Source: Aurelia coerulea
Lineage: Eukaryota > Cnidaria > Scyphozoa > Semaeostomeae > Ulmaridae
DNA length: 64,000 nucleotides
Reading direction: 5' to 3'
Assembly: GCA_039566865.1 (NCBI GenBank)
Contig: CM076960.1
Span: 14,360,501-14,424,500 of the forward strand
Positions 54,801-55,299 of this stretch are shown here, in pieces (position 1 is the first letter of the stretch; each line of letters opens with the position of its first letter). The notes under the pieces were generated by a model that searched no databases, was not told where the DNA came from, and was given only the letters and a program-made list of their open reading frames with translations. Position numbers and translations under genes: made by a program.

Positions 54801-55018
54801 AATCGTGTTGCCCATTATTGGCCTATAAACCAAACCACCCGCCAACACAACAACATAACAGGACTAGGAGTCACGTTGTTGAATTTGATGGCGCCCTTAC
54901 CATCTCGTATTCCAATCTCTTGTAATTTCGTATCAATTTCTGAAACAGTCCCTTTGTAAACTCCTTTCACTCCACATTCAATTTCGACTGTATCGCCAAT
55001 AAAAGACAAATTGTCCAT
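3706..55018 (-). CDS. EDC3: EDC3, enhancer of mRNA decapping 3 (10 exons, 3' end outside window)
   Basis: EDC3 is a cytoplasmic P-body scaffold that activates the DCP1/DCP2 decapping enzyme. Its LSm domain binds DCP2, its FDF motif binds the DDX6-type helicase, and its YjeF_N domain dimerises (family knowledge). I assembled ten minus-strand exons: 54901-55018, 37035-37135, 35971-36034, 34039-34187, 32031-32078, 31432-31524, 27718-27817, 18688-18765, 10806-10927 and 3706-3805. All junctions are GT-AG and the phases agree from exon to exon, giving 324 codons plus one base. Order: LSm (about 1-70), charged linker, TDFDFE (139-144) followed by [13 protein letters not shown], linker, then YjeF_N from about residue 192 with [22 protein letters not shown]3 proteins are usually near 500 residues, so roughly the last 190 lie beyond position 1. 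Another phase-0 exon in the LSm-FDF linker cannot be excluded. Confidence 0.9.
3806..4640. repeat. dispersed repeat shared with 23.6-24.6 kb
   Basis: Stretches such as CACCTTTCAAGCAGTAAT and the segment around CTTATGAC occur in reverse at 24105-24620, so this intron part is a dispersed repeat with no coding sign. About 4150-4215 resembles the minus-strand LINE 3' region at 63.1 kb (CCCTAAAATTGTGCTTGAA). The rest is AT-rich and unassigned. Confidence 0.4.
4665..5055 (-). pseudogene. LINE reverse transcriptase C-terminal fragment
   Basis: The minus-strand frame at 4726-5052 contains [16 protein letters not shown], then [18 protein letters not shown] and NTASSLAVF. This is the region after the RT thumb of many animal LINEs, ending in a conserved G-x-x-x-W-x-x-L and S-L-x-x-F pattern. 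Only the C-terminal part is present, with no palm motifs, so it is a 5'-truncated fossil in intron 9. Confidence 0.7.
5056..5750. other. intronic DNA, part of a dispersed repeat
   Basis: 5470-5540 shares GAGTC...GTCAAAGA...ACAGGGAAACAAG with 24530-24600 and 4095-4140. The open frames at 5225-5515 overlap on both strands and resemble nothing I know. Otherwise I see nothing. Confidence 0.35.
5752..6345 (-). repeat. 103-bp satellite, minus orientation, about 5-6 units
   Basis: Units are spaced about 103 bp apart (GGATCCAG at about 5971, 6073 and 6176) and contain GCAGATTTGGTTGGATCCAG, TTCTCCAAATGTTCCTTGAT and TTGAACATAGATAAAAAAGT. The middle units are nearly identical. The same unit fills 12.66-18.57 kb on the other strand, so the two arrays could pair within the EDC3 pre-mRNA. 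Confidence 0.85.
6346..6932. other. intronic DNA without recognisable features
   Basis: AT-rich sequence. I see no exon with splice sites, no coding frame of interest and no clear inverted repeat. Confidence 0.4.
6933..8625. mobile_element. 1.7-kb palindromic (foldback) element
   Basis: The arms of about 800 bp are mirror copies (for example GAACAAACCCTTTGGTAGAA at 8113 against the reverse at 7436, and GGACAACGGATAGCCAAGAA at 7068 against 8475). They diverge by roughly 10-20% and there is a short loop near 7783. The outer ends share CTCACAGTGA. The right end runs GTGAGCCGGTATG straight into the 96-bp satellite. There is no transposase frame. Confidence 0.75.
8626..10800 (+). repeat. 96-bp satellite, about 22-23 units
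   Basis: The unit is GTATGTGTTTTCACCATATT, TCAAATTTATGCGTTGGGCA, ATTAYAAGAGAATTTGATGT, AAAMTGTAAATCTGTTGCMT and TTTWTTGGGACATCC. It is mostly 96 bp, sometimes 95. Because 96 is a multiple of three, frames stay open, and one reaches 325 codons of a 32-residue repeat. Between about 9000 and 9500 two unit types alternate, giving a 192-bp higher-order repeat. Each unit carries TTGGGACATCCGGTA, which resembles a transposon end. The array stops five bases inside the intron at the exon 9 donor. Confidence 0.92.
10806..10927 (-). CDS. EDC3: EDC3 exon 9: YjeF_N GPH...ARHLANH core
   Basis: Two bases plus 40 codons, ending in phase 0. The product includes [20 protein letters not shown] and [15 protein letters not shown], the family's glycine-rich loop followed by the A-R-H-L helix of the Rossmann-like fold. 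The acceptor is TTCTTTTTTCAAG and the donor is ACG before GTAAGT. The exon is squeezed between repeats. A 96-bp satellite ends at 10800, five bases into intron 9, and a TA-flanked transposon starts at 10959, just 31 bases upstream of the exon on the gene strand. Confidence 0.94.
11015..11296. mobile_element. 282-bp GC-rich MITE with TTA duplication
   Basis: The ends are TGTCTCGTTCAATTCCAACC and, in reverse, TGTCTCGTTCTATTCCTACC. TTA lies at 11012-11014 and 11297-11299. Inside, AAATGCCC-GGGG-type units (four, each rich in CCGGG) make it strikingly GC-rich against its surroundings. The target site fits PIF/Harbinger. Confidence 0.7.
11865..12215 (+). pseudogene. LINE 3' end, last 28 codons and tail
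   Basis: A short frame at about 11881-11971 reads [20 protein letters not shown] and ends shortly after, the usual LINE C-terminus (W-N-S-L, then S-x-x-x-F/I-K). The 3' tail is followed by AAATCAAATCAAATAAAATG, a simple-repeat tail. The GGGCTACCCTCC-type segment recurs at about 11515-11560, so a second tail fragment may be present. Confidence 0.65.
12296..12637. other. intronic DNA, nothing recognised
   Basis: It contains two near copies of CTGTGCCTGCGAGC (about 12396 and 12479) but no coding or repeat family that I recognise. Confidence 0.35.
12660..14108 (+). repeat. 103-bp satellite block 1
   Basis: Units contain CGCTGGATCCAACCAAATCT, GTATACTTTTTTATCTATG, TTCAAGTTAACTATC and GATTAAAGCTAAATTCACA. 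They are diverged at the left and more regular at the right. A purine-rich interruption (AAAAAAGGAAAAAGGAAGGG) lies at about 13300-13375. It is opposite in orientation to 5752-6345. Confidence 0.85.
14109..16548. other. 2.4-kb non-satellite segment inside the array
   Basis: The satellite breaks after TGTGTACTTTTT and resumes at TATCAAGGAACATATG, with about 18 bp of the unit missing and no target duplication. CACTTCCGG, the core of an ETS-type promoter site, occurs near both ends (14106 and 16470). Near the left end it is followed at 14162 by ATGGCGTCAGCAGGC in a good start context, but that frame closes after 16 codons. TTTATTTTAG before 15300 resembles an acceptor. I recognise no protein. 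It could be captured host DNA. Confidence 0.35.
16549..17752 (+). repeat. 103-bp satellite block 2
   Basis: About 11-12 units. Those at 17000-17500 are nearly identical (TCTGTACACTTTTTTATCCA, TATTCAAGTGAACTATCGAG), which points to recent local amplification. They differ from the block 1 subtype (TGTATACTTTTTTATCTATG). Confidence 0.88.
17753..18068 (+). mobile_element. SINE-like retroposon with poly(A) and 10-bp TSD
   Basis: A 316-bp insertion in the satellite is bounded by AACCAAATCT at 17743-17752 and 18069-18078. It begins with a T-rich stretch and a run of GTTT units and ends in about 15 A. This is the layout of target-primed retroposition. It carries no coding frame of note and I see no A/B box, so its source RNA is unknown. 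Confidence 0.65.
18073..18570 (+). repeat. 103-bp satellite block 3
   Basis: About five units, of the CTGGACCCAACCAAATCTG subtype. The last unit runs into the element's terminal repeat (TTTTTCTGGGATACCCGG), which shows directly that satellite unit and transposon end overlap. Confidence 0.85.
18585..18680. repeat. AT-rich ATC/ATT microsatellite beside exon 8
   Basis: Irregular runs of ATTATTATC, ATAATC and TTATGATTATGATT lie between the transposon end and the exon 8 donor. Confidence 0.6.
18688..18765 (-). CDS. EDC3: EDC3 exon 8: YjeF_N helix
   Basis: Two bases, 25 codons and one base. The product reads [20 protein letters not shown] followed by ALQLGG, a helix with a conserved C-x-x-QMAL stretch typical of the EDC3 YjeF_N domain. 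The acceptor is a run of T before CAG and the donor is GGTG before GTAAGC. The phases match exons 7 and 9 exactly. The downstream intron passes at once into an AT-rich repeat and then, 106 bp away, into the end of a 5.9-kb satellite-filled element. Confidence 0.92.
18766..19270. other. intronic DNA, nothing firm
   Basis: A stretch at about 18970-19005 (GGTGGGGTTCGAGTCCCGTC) looks like a tRNA T-arm, but I found no matching A box or cloverleaf. The other frames here are not recognisable. Confidence 0.35.
19270..19725 (-). pseudogene. LINE reverse transcriptase, palm-to-thumb fragment
   Basis: Reading on the minus strand, the segment near 19690 gives [17 protein letters not shown]. It is followed by [28 protein letters not shown] and [13 protein letters not shown]. 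These are the conserved blocks after the catalytic palm in Jockey/CR1/L2-type LINEs (family knowledge). The N-terminal RT, endonuclease and 3' end are missing. It lies in sense with EDC3. Confidence 0.8.
19771..19905. mobile_element. 135-bp palindromic MITE
   Basis: CTAACCGGTTTTGCAGTTGT, ACAGGAAAATATAAAGCCC and GGTCTT are mirrored by GGTCTGTAC..., GGGCTTTATATCTTCCTGTA and CAACACAAAATCGGTTAG. No convincing target duplication. Confidence 0.55.
19985..20250. mobile_element. left part of an element shared with 32232-32700
   Basis: It shares CGGGTGAG, AACACGTTTGGC, AAAAAGTA and ATGTTAATCTATCAGTC with 32232-32330. The right part is lost where a LINE 3' end begins. Confidence 0.5.
20250..20470 (+). 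repeat. LINE 3' UTR fragment
   Basis: CATGGAGTGCTCGTAGTCTC followed by GGTATCGTCCTTGTAGTATT matches (some in reverse) 50740-50800, 56170-56230 and 62600-62690. This is a recurring LINE 3' region with AATAAAG just upstream. Confidence 0.55.
20471..21058. repeat. degenerate MITE and minus-strand LINE tail
   Basis: 20460-20815 begins CCGTAAAAGTTCTATTAAG and holds GGGGGCTTATT-type segments, suggesting a decayed MITE. From 20816, CAGTTCAGTTCAGTTCATTT and an A-rich, T-poor stretch look like a LINE 3' end on the minus strand. No coding frame. Confidence 0.4.
21060..22400 (+). repeat. satellite with alternating ~165/~125-bp spacing
   Basis: GCTGAAAATTACTCATTTTT recurs at about 21249, 21410, 21531, 21697, 21824, 21989, 22118 and 22301. 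The spacings alternate near 165 and 125 bp, so the real unit is about 290 bp, with 4-5 copies. Each holds CCTGATCATACGCAAGC and TTCCGCAGTGTCC. No coding value. Confidence 0.75.
22400..23240. other. intronic DNA, mostly unassigned
   Basis: I see a possible 120-bp MITE at about 23032-23155 with TCTGTCTCAAATT ends mirrored as AATTTGAGACAGA but no clear target duplication. The rest shows nothing I recognise. Confidence 0.4.
23245..23600 (-). pseudogene. LINE C-terminal fragment, split by a MITE
   Basis: ATCGCCATACAATAAGA, CAAATGGTC and TCCAGCGAGGAGATCA match the minus-strand LINE ends at 51.2 kb and 62.9 kb (the region that encodes LLYGDKELS...DLLAG). The 108-bp MITE 23394-23501 interrupts it. 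Confidence 0.55.
23394..23501. mobile_element. 108-bp hairpin MITE with 8-bp TSD
   Basis: TAGCCTGCGCGCAGAC at the left is mirrored at the right (GTCTGCACGCAGGCTA), with CTGGGGAGGAGAGG inside. GGAGATCA lies at 23386-23393 and 23502-23509. An 8-bp duplication fits hAT elements. It is nearly all hairpin with a six-base loop. Confidence 0.75.
23661..24104. mobile_element. 444-bp MITE with G-run ends and 9-bp TSD
   Basis: The left end CCGGGGGGGGGTACTCCCAT is mirrored by GAGAGTACCTCCCCCCCGGG. CTTATGACC stands at 23652-23660 and 24105-24113. Inside, GGGCCATTTGGTAGC-type segments are also mirrored. The duplication is 8-9 bp, so hAT or Mutator. Confidence 0.72.
24105..24620. repeat. dispersed repeat related to 3.8-4.6 kb and 5.5 kb
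   Basis: CTTATGACCTTGAGTCCC at the left is mirrored by GGGACTCAAGATCATAAGTC at the right (about 24594), so this is probably one foldback element into which 23661-24104 inserted. It has no coding frame. Confidence 0.45.
24621..25320. other. intronic DNA, unassigned
   Basis: TACTGGGTGAGTCAGGAAAG at about 24819 looks like a solo TIR end of the CCGGGTGAG type. Nothing else recognised. Confidence 0.35.
25330..25690 (+). pseudogene. LINE reverse transcriptase C-terminal fragment
   Basis: The frame at 25333-25686 contains [32 protein letters not shown] and [20 protein letters not shown], ending in a complete stop. This is the canonical tail of Jockey/CR1/L2-type LINE polymerases. It starts after the palm, so it is 5'-truncated. 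Confidence 0.8.
25744..27057. mobile_element. 1.3-kb TA-flanked long-TIR element
   Basis: The left end CCGGGTGTCTCAAAAAAAGT and the right end (reverse CTGGGTGTCTCAAAAAAAGT) each adjoin TA (25742 and 27058). The mirrored arms extend over 270 bp (CAACTTAAATGTACATACCTTG against its counterpart near 26950). A second foldback (26153-26652) sits in the middle. No transposase. Confidence 0.75.
26153..26652. mobile_element. Mutator-like foldback, copy 1
   Basis: The arms of about 200 bp are mirror images. They carry the frames that begin [13 protein letters not shown] (26054-26281 minus, 26543-26725 plus), which are arm sequence and not genes. GCACATGCA stands at 26144-26152 and 26653-26661, a 9-bp duplication as in Mutator-like elements. 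The right end lacks about 20 bases compared with copy 2 (49746-50346). The loop is oriented opposite to that of copy 2. Confidence 0.7.
27060..27715. other. intronic DNA with a decayed repeat
   Basis: AATTTTAGGGTG-type words recur (27307, 27475 and 27508), suggesting an old repeat. I see no exon other than exon 7 at its right end. Confidence 0.35.
27718..27817 (-). CDS. EDC3: EDC3 exon 7: start of YjeF_N domain
   Basis: The exon has 33 codons plus one base and encodes [20 protein letters not shown] followed by [13 protein letters not shown], the region leading into the first helix of the YjeF_N domain. The donor is GCAG before GTAAGA. Two acceptors are possible, five bases apart (TTCAGTTCAG). 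The second gives a phase-0 start that fits exon 6, or exon 5 if exon 6 is skipped. It ends in phase 1, and exon 8 completes a Glu codon. Confidence 0.9.
27949..28144. mobile_element. 196-bp MITE with TTA duplication
   Basis: CAAGAAATTTTAAAAAGATT and CGGATGCAAA at the left are mirrored by TTTGCATCCGAATCTTTTTA and CAATTTCTTG. TTA lies at 27946-27948 and 28145-28147. Harbinger-type by target site. It is 131 bp upstream of EDC3 exon 7 on the gene strand. Confidence 0.72.
28148..28860. other. intronic DNA with one unrecognised 127-codon frame
   Basis: A plus-strand frame at 28334-28717 (starts [16 protein letters not shown]) is open but resembles no family I know. It is antisense to EDC3 and lacks splice or promoter support. 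AACCTCGAGACTGAA and CCCCCCTAATTAAGG at 28230-28265 look like part of an old MITE. Confidence 0.35.
28865..29250. repeat. dispersed palindromic repeat shared with 34.7 and 35.5 kb
   Basis: GTTAATAGCTGCAATAAAG at 28916 is mirrored at about 29030. The right part (TTGCATTCGTGGGTTTAT, ACGATGAGTCT) recurs at 35550-35585, and another part at 34690-34860. It is a decayed foldback. Confidence 0.45.
29251..29940. other. intronic DNA, nothing recognised
   Basis: Overlapping short frames lie on both strands at 29547-29761, with no family match and no splice-bounded exon. Confidence 0.35.
29949..30462. mobile_element. palindromic MITE, copy 1 (CATAGGGCTCAAATC ends)
   Basis: The left ACATAGGGCTCAAATC and the right (reverse CAAGCATAGGGCTCAAATC) are mirrored over most of their length. 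TTTTATGA stands at 29941-29948 and 30463-30470. It is the same family as 34247-34620, whose duplication is 9 bp, so it is Mutator- or hAT-like. Confidence 0.68.
30465..30785. other. intronic DNA, nothing recognised
   Basis: About 320 bp between a MITE and the inverted repeat around exon 6, with no visible feature. Confidence 0.35.
30786..31866. repeat. long inverted repeat with EDC3 exon 6 in its loop
   Basis: The left arm (about 30786-31160) and right arm (about 31485-31866) are mirror copies. The inner 165 bp differ at about two positions and the outer 150 bp at about ten. Beyond that, similarity continues at about 80% into the exon 6 acceptor and first bases (left AATTAAGATTCTGCAAACTT against exon side AATTAGGATTCTACAAACTT). 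The outer ends CACTTACCTCACATAAG abut TA on both sides, so this may be one TA-flanked foldback element that carries the exon. Confidence 0.75.
31432..31524 (-). CDS. EDC3: EDC3 exon 6: basic linker, starts inside an inverted repeat
   Basis: The exon has 31 codons in phase 0-0, starts [15 protein letters not shown] and is very Lys-rich. The donor is AAG before GTAAGA. The acceptor is TTCGAATTAG. A nearer acceptor-like TTTATAG would break the frame. In this part of the linker there is little family conservation, so the call rests on phase, open frame, splice sites and fitting length. The acceptor and about the first 40 bases are homologous to the inner end of the opposite arm of a flanking inverted repeat (30786-31160), so the exon may be transposon-derived or partly duplicated. 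Skipping it would keep the reading frame. Confidence 0.62.
32031..32078 (-). CDS. EDC3: EDC3 exon 5: second half of FDF motif
   Basis: This 16-codon, phase 0-0 exon encodes [16 protein letters not shown]. The pattern of FDF followed by NLALFDK-x-AVFEE is diagnostic of EDC3 (and related to the LSM14/PatL FDF segments). The acceptor is TTTGTTTTCAG and the donor is AAG before GTATGT, both good. This short exon was what first showed that a host gene runs through the repeats. Confidence 0.92.
32232..33086. mobile_element. composite of two repeat families ending CACCCGG-TA
   Basis: The left end CGGGTGAGCCAAAAGAAGTG is shared with 19985-20250. 32460-32520 forms a partial mirror (CAATACAATTTTCAGTTTCA). 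The right part from 32860 is shared with 3425-3654 and ends TTTGGTGCACCCGG before TA. A hairpin lies between them (32685-32862). Confidence 0.5.
32685..32862. repeat. hairpin with ATCGATACAATTA tandem loop
   Basis: AAAGAATCGATATGAATGGA and CGTGGTGATTTGGGATCTAG are mirrored at the right side. The loop consists of four copies of a 13-bp ACAATTAATCGAT-type unit that themselves continue the palindrome. Confidence 0.7.
33089..34036. other. intronic DNA, nothing recognised
   Basis: Overlapping frames of 60-90 codons lie on both strands between 33282 and 33971. None resembles a known family and none has consistent splice sites. No inverted repeat noted. Confidence 0.35.
34039..34187 (-). CDS. EDC3: EDC3 exon 4: linker and FDF motif
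   Basis: Two bases complete the previous codon, then come 49 codons ending in phase 0. The exon is rich in Lys, Gln, Asn and Ser and ends HYKTDFDFE directly at the donor GAG before GTAAGT. The acceptor is GTTTTTGTCTTGCAG. DFDF is the core of the FDF motif by which EDC3 binds the RecA-like domain of DDX6/Dhh1 helicases (family knowledge). The motif is completed by exon 5. A Mutator-like MITE lies 59 bp upstream of the exon. Confidence 0.9.
34247..34620. mobile_element. palindromic MITE, copy 2, with 9-bp TSD
   Basis: The ends AGCATAGGGCTCAAATC and, in reverse, ACCATTAGGCTCAAATC are mirrored inward. ACTCTTTGG lies at 34238-34246 and 34621-34629. The 9-bp duplication points to Mutator-like transposition. 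Same family as 29949-30462. Confidence 0.75.
34881..35508. mobile_element. 628-bp TA-flanked element, intact ends
   Basis: The left CCGGGTGAGTCACAAAAAAG and the right (reverse CCGGGTGAGTCAGAAAAAAG) are near-perfect terminal repeats, with TA at 34879-34880 and 35509-35510. The inside is weakly mirrored. It is the cleanest member of the group and matches the longer copy at 10959-12293. It has no coding frame, so its transposase must come from elsewhere. Confidence 0.8.
35511..35970. other. intronic DNA with a repeat scrap
   Basis: 35515-35600 is a copy of the right part of 28865-29250. The remainder up to EDC3 exon 3 is unassigned. Confidence 0.35.
35971..36034 (-). CDS. EDC3: EDC3 exon 3: charged linker
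   Basis: This exon has 21 codons plus one base. It starts [18 protein letters not shown] and is rich in Lys and Glu, as expected of the disordered linker between LSm and FDF. The acceptor is TTTGATTGTAG. The donor is GTAAAG, weaker than the others in this gene. It starts in phase 0 as exon 2 requires and ends in phase 1 as exon 4 requires. There is no recognisable motif, so the call rests on splice sites, phase and composition. The linker is shorter than in vertebrate EDC3, so a neighbouring exon may be missing. Confidence 0.68.
36035..37034. other. EDC3 intron 2, nothing firm
   Basis: A 1.0-kb intron. Several short frames overlap around 36317-36791 on both strands, with TTTGCACAAACTTTGCA-type words repeated, but I see no exon or clear transposon. 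Confidence 0.35.
37035..37135 (-). CDS. EDC3: EDC3 exon 2: second half of LSm domain
   Basis: The acceptor is TTTTGTCTCTAG at 37136 and the donor is AAG before GTTTGT. The exon supplies two bases that complete the split codon from exon 1, then 33 codons ending in phase 0. The product includes [20 protein letters not shown], which fits the last LSm strands, where EDC3 proteins carry a conserved G-D-I-x-x-L pattern. The phase match with exon 1 and the continuing fold make the link convincing despite the 17.8-kb intron. Confidence 0.87.
37220..37300. repeat. solo end of the AGCCTGGTT MITE family
   Basis: AGCCTGGTTCCCATATGATC is nearly the terminal repeat of the complete MITE at 63159-63916. No second end was found nearby, so it is a remnant. 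It lies 85 bp upstream of EDC3 exon 2. Confidence 0.5.
37525..37645. mobile_element. 120-bp MITE with G-run and C-run ends
   Basis: A run of about ten G before CATTTGACCAAGATGCAATG is mirrored by GCAATGCATCTTGGTCAAG and a run of about fourteen C. The hairpin closes on homopolymer ends. No certain target duplication. Confidence 0.6.
38930..39514 (+). repeat. 127-bp tandem repeat in left arm, about 5 units
   Basis: GTGCTTGATCT recurs at 38943, 39070, 39197, 39324 (as GTGCTTGACCT) and about 39450, a period of 127. Units share ATTTCTAATGGGA, CGTACAAACAGTGG and ATTTTGAGCCATATAAA. The right arm has about two units in reverse (47202-47460). Confidence 0.85.
39519..39834 (+). repeat. gypsy 5' LTR
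   Basis: It begins TGTAGGGCTC and ends GAGGGCTATA. A TATA-like TTTTATAATAG lies at about 39711. It differs from the 3' LTR at three positions in 316. Confidence 0.93.
39837..39850 (+). promoter_or_regulatory. gypsy primer-binding site
   Basis: TGGCGCCCAGTGAG begins two bases after the LTR. TGGCGCC is the usual start of a tRNA-complementary primer site in LTR elements. I cannot say which tRNA. Confidence 0.75.
40189..41679 (+). pseudogene. gag: gypsy gag, two in-frame stops
   Basis: The 496-codon frame starts [12 protein letters not shown] and has a coiled, charged N-terminal half, then a capsid-like region ([29 protein letters not shown]). Near the C-terminus it has an Arg/Gly-rich stretch and a CCHC zinc knuckle ([14 protein letters not shown]). 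It is broken by TGA at 41020 and TAA at 41302, both consistent with single-base changes. It ends at 41677 just after a GGGGGGC slip site. Gag would coat the RNA genome in virus-like particles. Confidence 0.88.
41664..41670 (+). promoter_or_regulatory. -1 ribosomal frameshift heptamer G GGG GGC
   Basis: In the gag frame the codons are CAG GGG GGC, so the heptamer fits the X XXY YYZ rule exactly. Three codons later gag stops. The -1 frame is open from here through the MYND finger and protease. I did not identify the downstream structure that usually helps slippage. Confidence 0.65.
41670..42536 (+). pseudogene. pol: gypsy pol start: MYND zinc finger and protease
   Basis: Read in the -1 frame, it first gives a complete MYND finger (CNFC, 11 residues, CGGC, x4-YC, x3-CQ, x2-HW, x2-H, x3-C; about 41706-41828). 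Then comes an aspartic protease with [13 protein letters not shown] at about 41984. MYND fingers normally serve protein contacts in host proteins and are not a standard part of gypsy pol. The frame is lost near 42510 by a small indel and continues in another frame. Confidence 0.85.
42515..43711 (+). pseudogene. pol: gypsy reverse transcriptase
   Basis: The linker is followed by the RT core: [20 protein letters not shown], then [17 protein letters not shown] and the catalytic YLDDVIVFS at about 43359-43385, then a connection region ([26 protein letters not shown]). In-frame stops lie at 43127 (TAA) and 43433 (TGA), and the frame shifts near 43675. All key RT motifs are still visible. Confidence 0.92.
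43684..44511 (+). pseudogene. pol: gypsy RNase H domain
   Basis: It contains [20 protein letters not shown] (with the first catalytic Asp), [23 protein letters not shown] (catalytic Glu), [12 protein letters not shown] and [14 protein letters not shown], the usual order for gypsy RNase H. The frame ends at a TAA (44509) that lies inside pol and not at its end. Confidence 0.92.
44512..46235 (+). pseudogene. pol: gypsy integrase and C-terminal tail
   Basis: The zinc-binding region ([16 protein letters not shown]) has an odd CSC where CxxC is expected. The core has [15 protein letters not shown] and [10 protein letters not shown] with the D-35-E spacing kept. At about 45485 the frame shifts to one that carries the GPY/F-like module ([17 protein letters not shown]), then TGA at 45618. 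The last frame (45771-46235) is an acidic, Gln/Pro-rich tail without a chromodomain. Confidence 0.9.
46236..46881 (+). other. gypsy 3' untranslated region and polypurine tract
   Basis: Non-coding sequence after pol. AGAGGGGAAG at 46870-46879, two bases before the 3' LTR, is the likely polypurine tract that primes plus-strand DNA. Confidence 0.7.
46882..47197 (+). repeat. gypsy 3' LTR
   Basis: 316 bp, the same length as the 5' LTR with three differences, followed by the CATC target duplication and then the right arm of the foldback. Confidence 0.93.
48065..48984. mobile_element. 920-bp non-autonomous hAT element
   Basis: The ends CAGGCGCGGATCCAG and, in reverse, CAGGGGCGGATCCAG match the well-known hAT terminus. 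AAAGATAT lies at 48057-48064 and 48985-48992, a perfect 8-bp duplication. G-rich and C-rich runs follow both ends. No transposase frame. It is absent from the other foldback arm. Confidence 0.9.
49396..49550. other. short unassigned stretch before the tRNA-like unit
   Basis: It holds two near copies of CAATGCCATAATCCA and then the GGAAAAATGGAA-type tail of the tRNA-like repeat (which also follows the second copy). Confidence 0.4.
49551..49627 (-). repeat. tRNA-like 77-nt unit, copy 1 (SINE head)
   Basis: On the minus strand TAGCTCAGTAGGTAGAGC is a good A box and AAGTTCGAAACT a good B box. GTGAC at one end can pair with GTGAT-side bases at the other, so most of a cloverleaf is present with mismatches. 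The same flanks occur around copy 2, so this is a dispersed unit and not a single tRNA gene. The loop would read AGA, but I do not trust an anticodon call. Confidence 0.65.
49746..50346. mobile_element. Mutator-like foldback, copy 2, with 9-bp TSD
   Basis: The ends AACAAGAGCAGATTTTG and, in reverse, AACAAGGGCAGATTTTG are followed by mirror arms of about 260 bp. CCTCTACGC is at 49737-49745 and 50347-50355. The frames that begin [13 protein letters not shown] (49706-49915 minus) and [13 protein letters not shown] (50177 plus) are arm sequence. It is the complete version of 26153-26652. Confidence 0.82.
50480..50556 (-). repeat. tRNA-like 77-nt unit, copy 2 (SINE head)
   Basis: On the minus strand GTGACAA and TCGTCAC can form an acceptor stem, ATTGCTCAGTTGGTAGAGC gives the D-arm and A box, and CAAGTTCGAAACTTG a T-arm with B box. 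It is better preserved than copy 1, from which it differs at about a dozen positions. It is followed on the same strand by the A/T-rich tail shared with copy 1. Confidence 0.68.
50557..50694. repeat. body of the tRNA-associated repeat
   Basis: CAGATCAGTGTGGTGACGTA followed by ACCTGTACAATGTCT is shared with 49640-49735 and, in reverse, with 51508-51640. It forms a fixed neighbour of the tRNA-like unit. Confidence 0.55.
50695..51507 (-). pseudogene. LINE 3' end with C-terminal zinc-knuckle-like region
   Basis: The minus-strand frame at 51136-51381 starts [20 protein letters not shown] and has DLLAG and [15 protein letters not shown]. The C-x(11)-H-x(4)-C pattern is typical of the last domain of Jockey/CR1-type LINEs. 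The region to 50695 is its 3' UTR. It interrupts the tRNA-associated repeat, halves of which lie on either side. It is in sense with EDC3. Confidence 0.72.
51508..51836. other. reverse copy of the tRNA-associated repeat and flank
   Basis: 51508-51640 repeats 50580-50690 in reverse (CAGGTTACATCACCACACTG). 51660-51836 is unassigned and contains a run of C before the LINE insertion site ATCTGCCAT. Confidence 0.45.
51842..53305 (+). pseudogene. LINE endonuclease end, linker and first RT block
   Basis: The C-terminal half of an AP-type endonuclease is present: YRSPTQ, then LIGDFNMEV (catalytic Asp/Asn) and GFSDHHHLI (the final His). A basic linker ([18 protein letters not shown]) follows, then the RT start [20 protein letters not shown]. 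The frame is lost near 53270 and resumes in another frame, so the protein is broken. The N-terminal endonuclease and ORF1 are missing. Confidence 0.9.
53332..54453 (+). pseudogene. LINE reverse transcriptase palm, thumb and C-terminus
   Basis: It contains [17 protein letters not shown] (motif A), [16 protein letters not shown] (motif B) and NFADDTTLY (motif C, catalytic DD). Then come [27 protein letters not shown] and the ending [15 protein letters not shown]. This set is typical of the Jockey/CR1/L2 group; I do not assign the clade. Apart from the frameshift at 53.27 kb, the frame is intact to its stop. Confidence 0.93.
54579..54900. other. start of EDC3 intron 1, nothing recognised
   Basis: About 320 bp between the LINE and exon 1 with no repeat that I can name. 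Confidence 0.35.
54901..55018 (-). CDS. EDC3: EDC3 exon 1: start codon and first half of LSm domain
   Basis: The exon codes for 39 residues plus one base. It begins [16 protein letters not shown] and contains [11 protein letters not shown], the typical first strands of the EDC3 LSm barrel. The ATG at 55018 has a good context (GCCATGG) and in-frame stops TAA and TGA lie just upstream, which fixes the start. The exon ends GATG before GTAAGG, a strong donor, in phase 1. An open frame continues past the donor, but the phase and the sequence of exon 2 show that splicing occurs here. A possible acceptor at 55054 suggests that the 5' UTR may be split. The next exon is 17.8 kb away, across a gypsy element, a foldback and a LINE. 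Confidence 0.88.
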
Positions 55019-55190
55019 GGCTCAGGTTTAGCTGTCTCCACTCTTCTCGCAATCTGAAAATAAAATGATAAAATCAAATCAAAACTAAATATTGAATTGA
55101 ATTGATGTTGCTGCTGTTGTCGCCTTTCCATGCTGCCGAACACGCGGGAGAAAGAAGGGAGCGAGCACCAACAACATCTAGACATGCTCT
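55019..55190 (-). promoter_or_regulatory. EDC3: EDC3 5' UTR and probable promoter-proximal region
   Basis: This stretch lies just upstream of the EDC3 start codon and is less repetitive than its surroundings. It holds a pyrimidine-rich acceptor-like TTTTATTTTCAG ending at 55054 (so the last UTR exon may be 55019-55053) and a GC-richer, CpG-containing part at 55130-55175. An open frame with its own ATG at 55185 crosses it, but nothing supports a protein. I see no TATA box and cannot place the transcription start. Confidence 0.4.
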
Positions 55191-55222
55191 AGAATATTTT
55201 GAATTTTAATAAGAGGTGATCT

Positions 55223-55247
55223 GTCCCCCAGGGGCCCCCTGGGGGAC
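55223..55247. repeat. 25-bp GC palindrome upstream of EDC3
   Basis: GTCCCCCAGGGG is followed by CCCCCTGGGGGAC, an almost perfect inverted repeat within about 35 bp of the putative EDC3 5' UTR region. It may be a MITE end or a chance GC run. Confidence 0.5.
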
Positions 55248-55299
55248 GGTTGACTCCCTGCTGTATGGGAGGGGGAGGAGGGTCAGAAATTTTAGGGTC

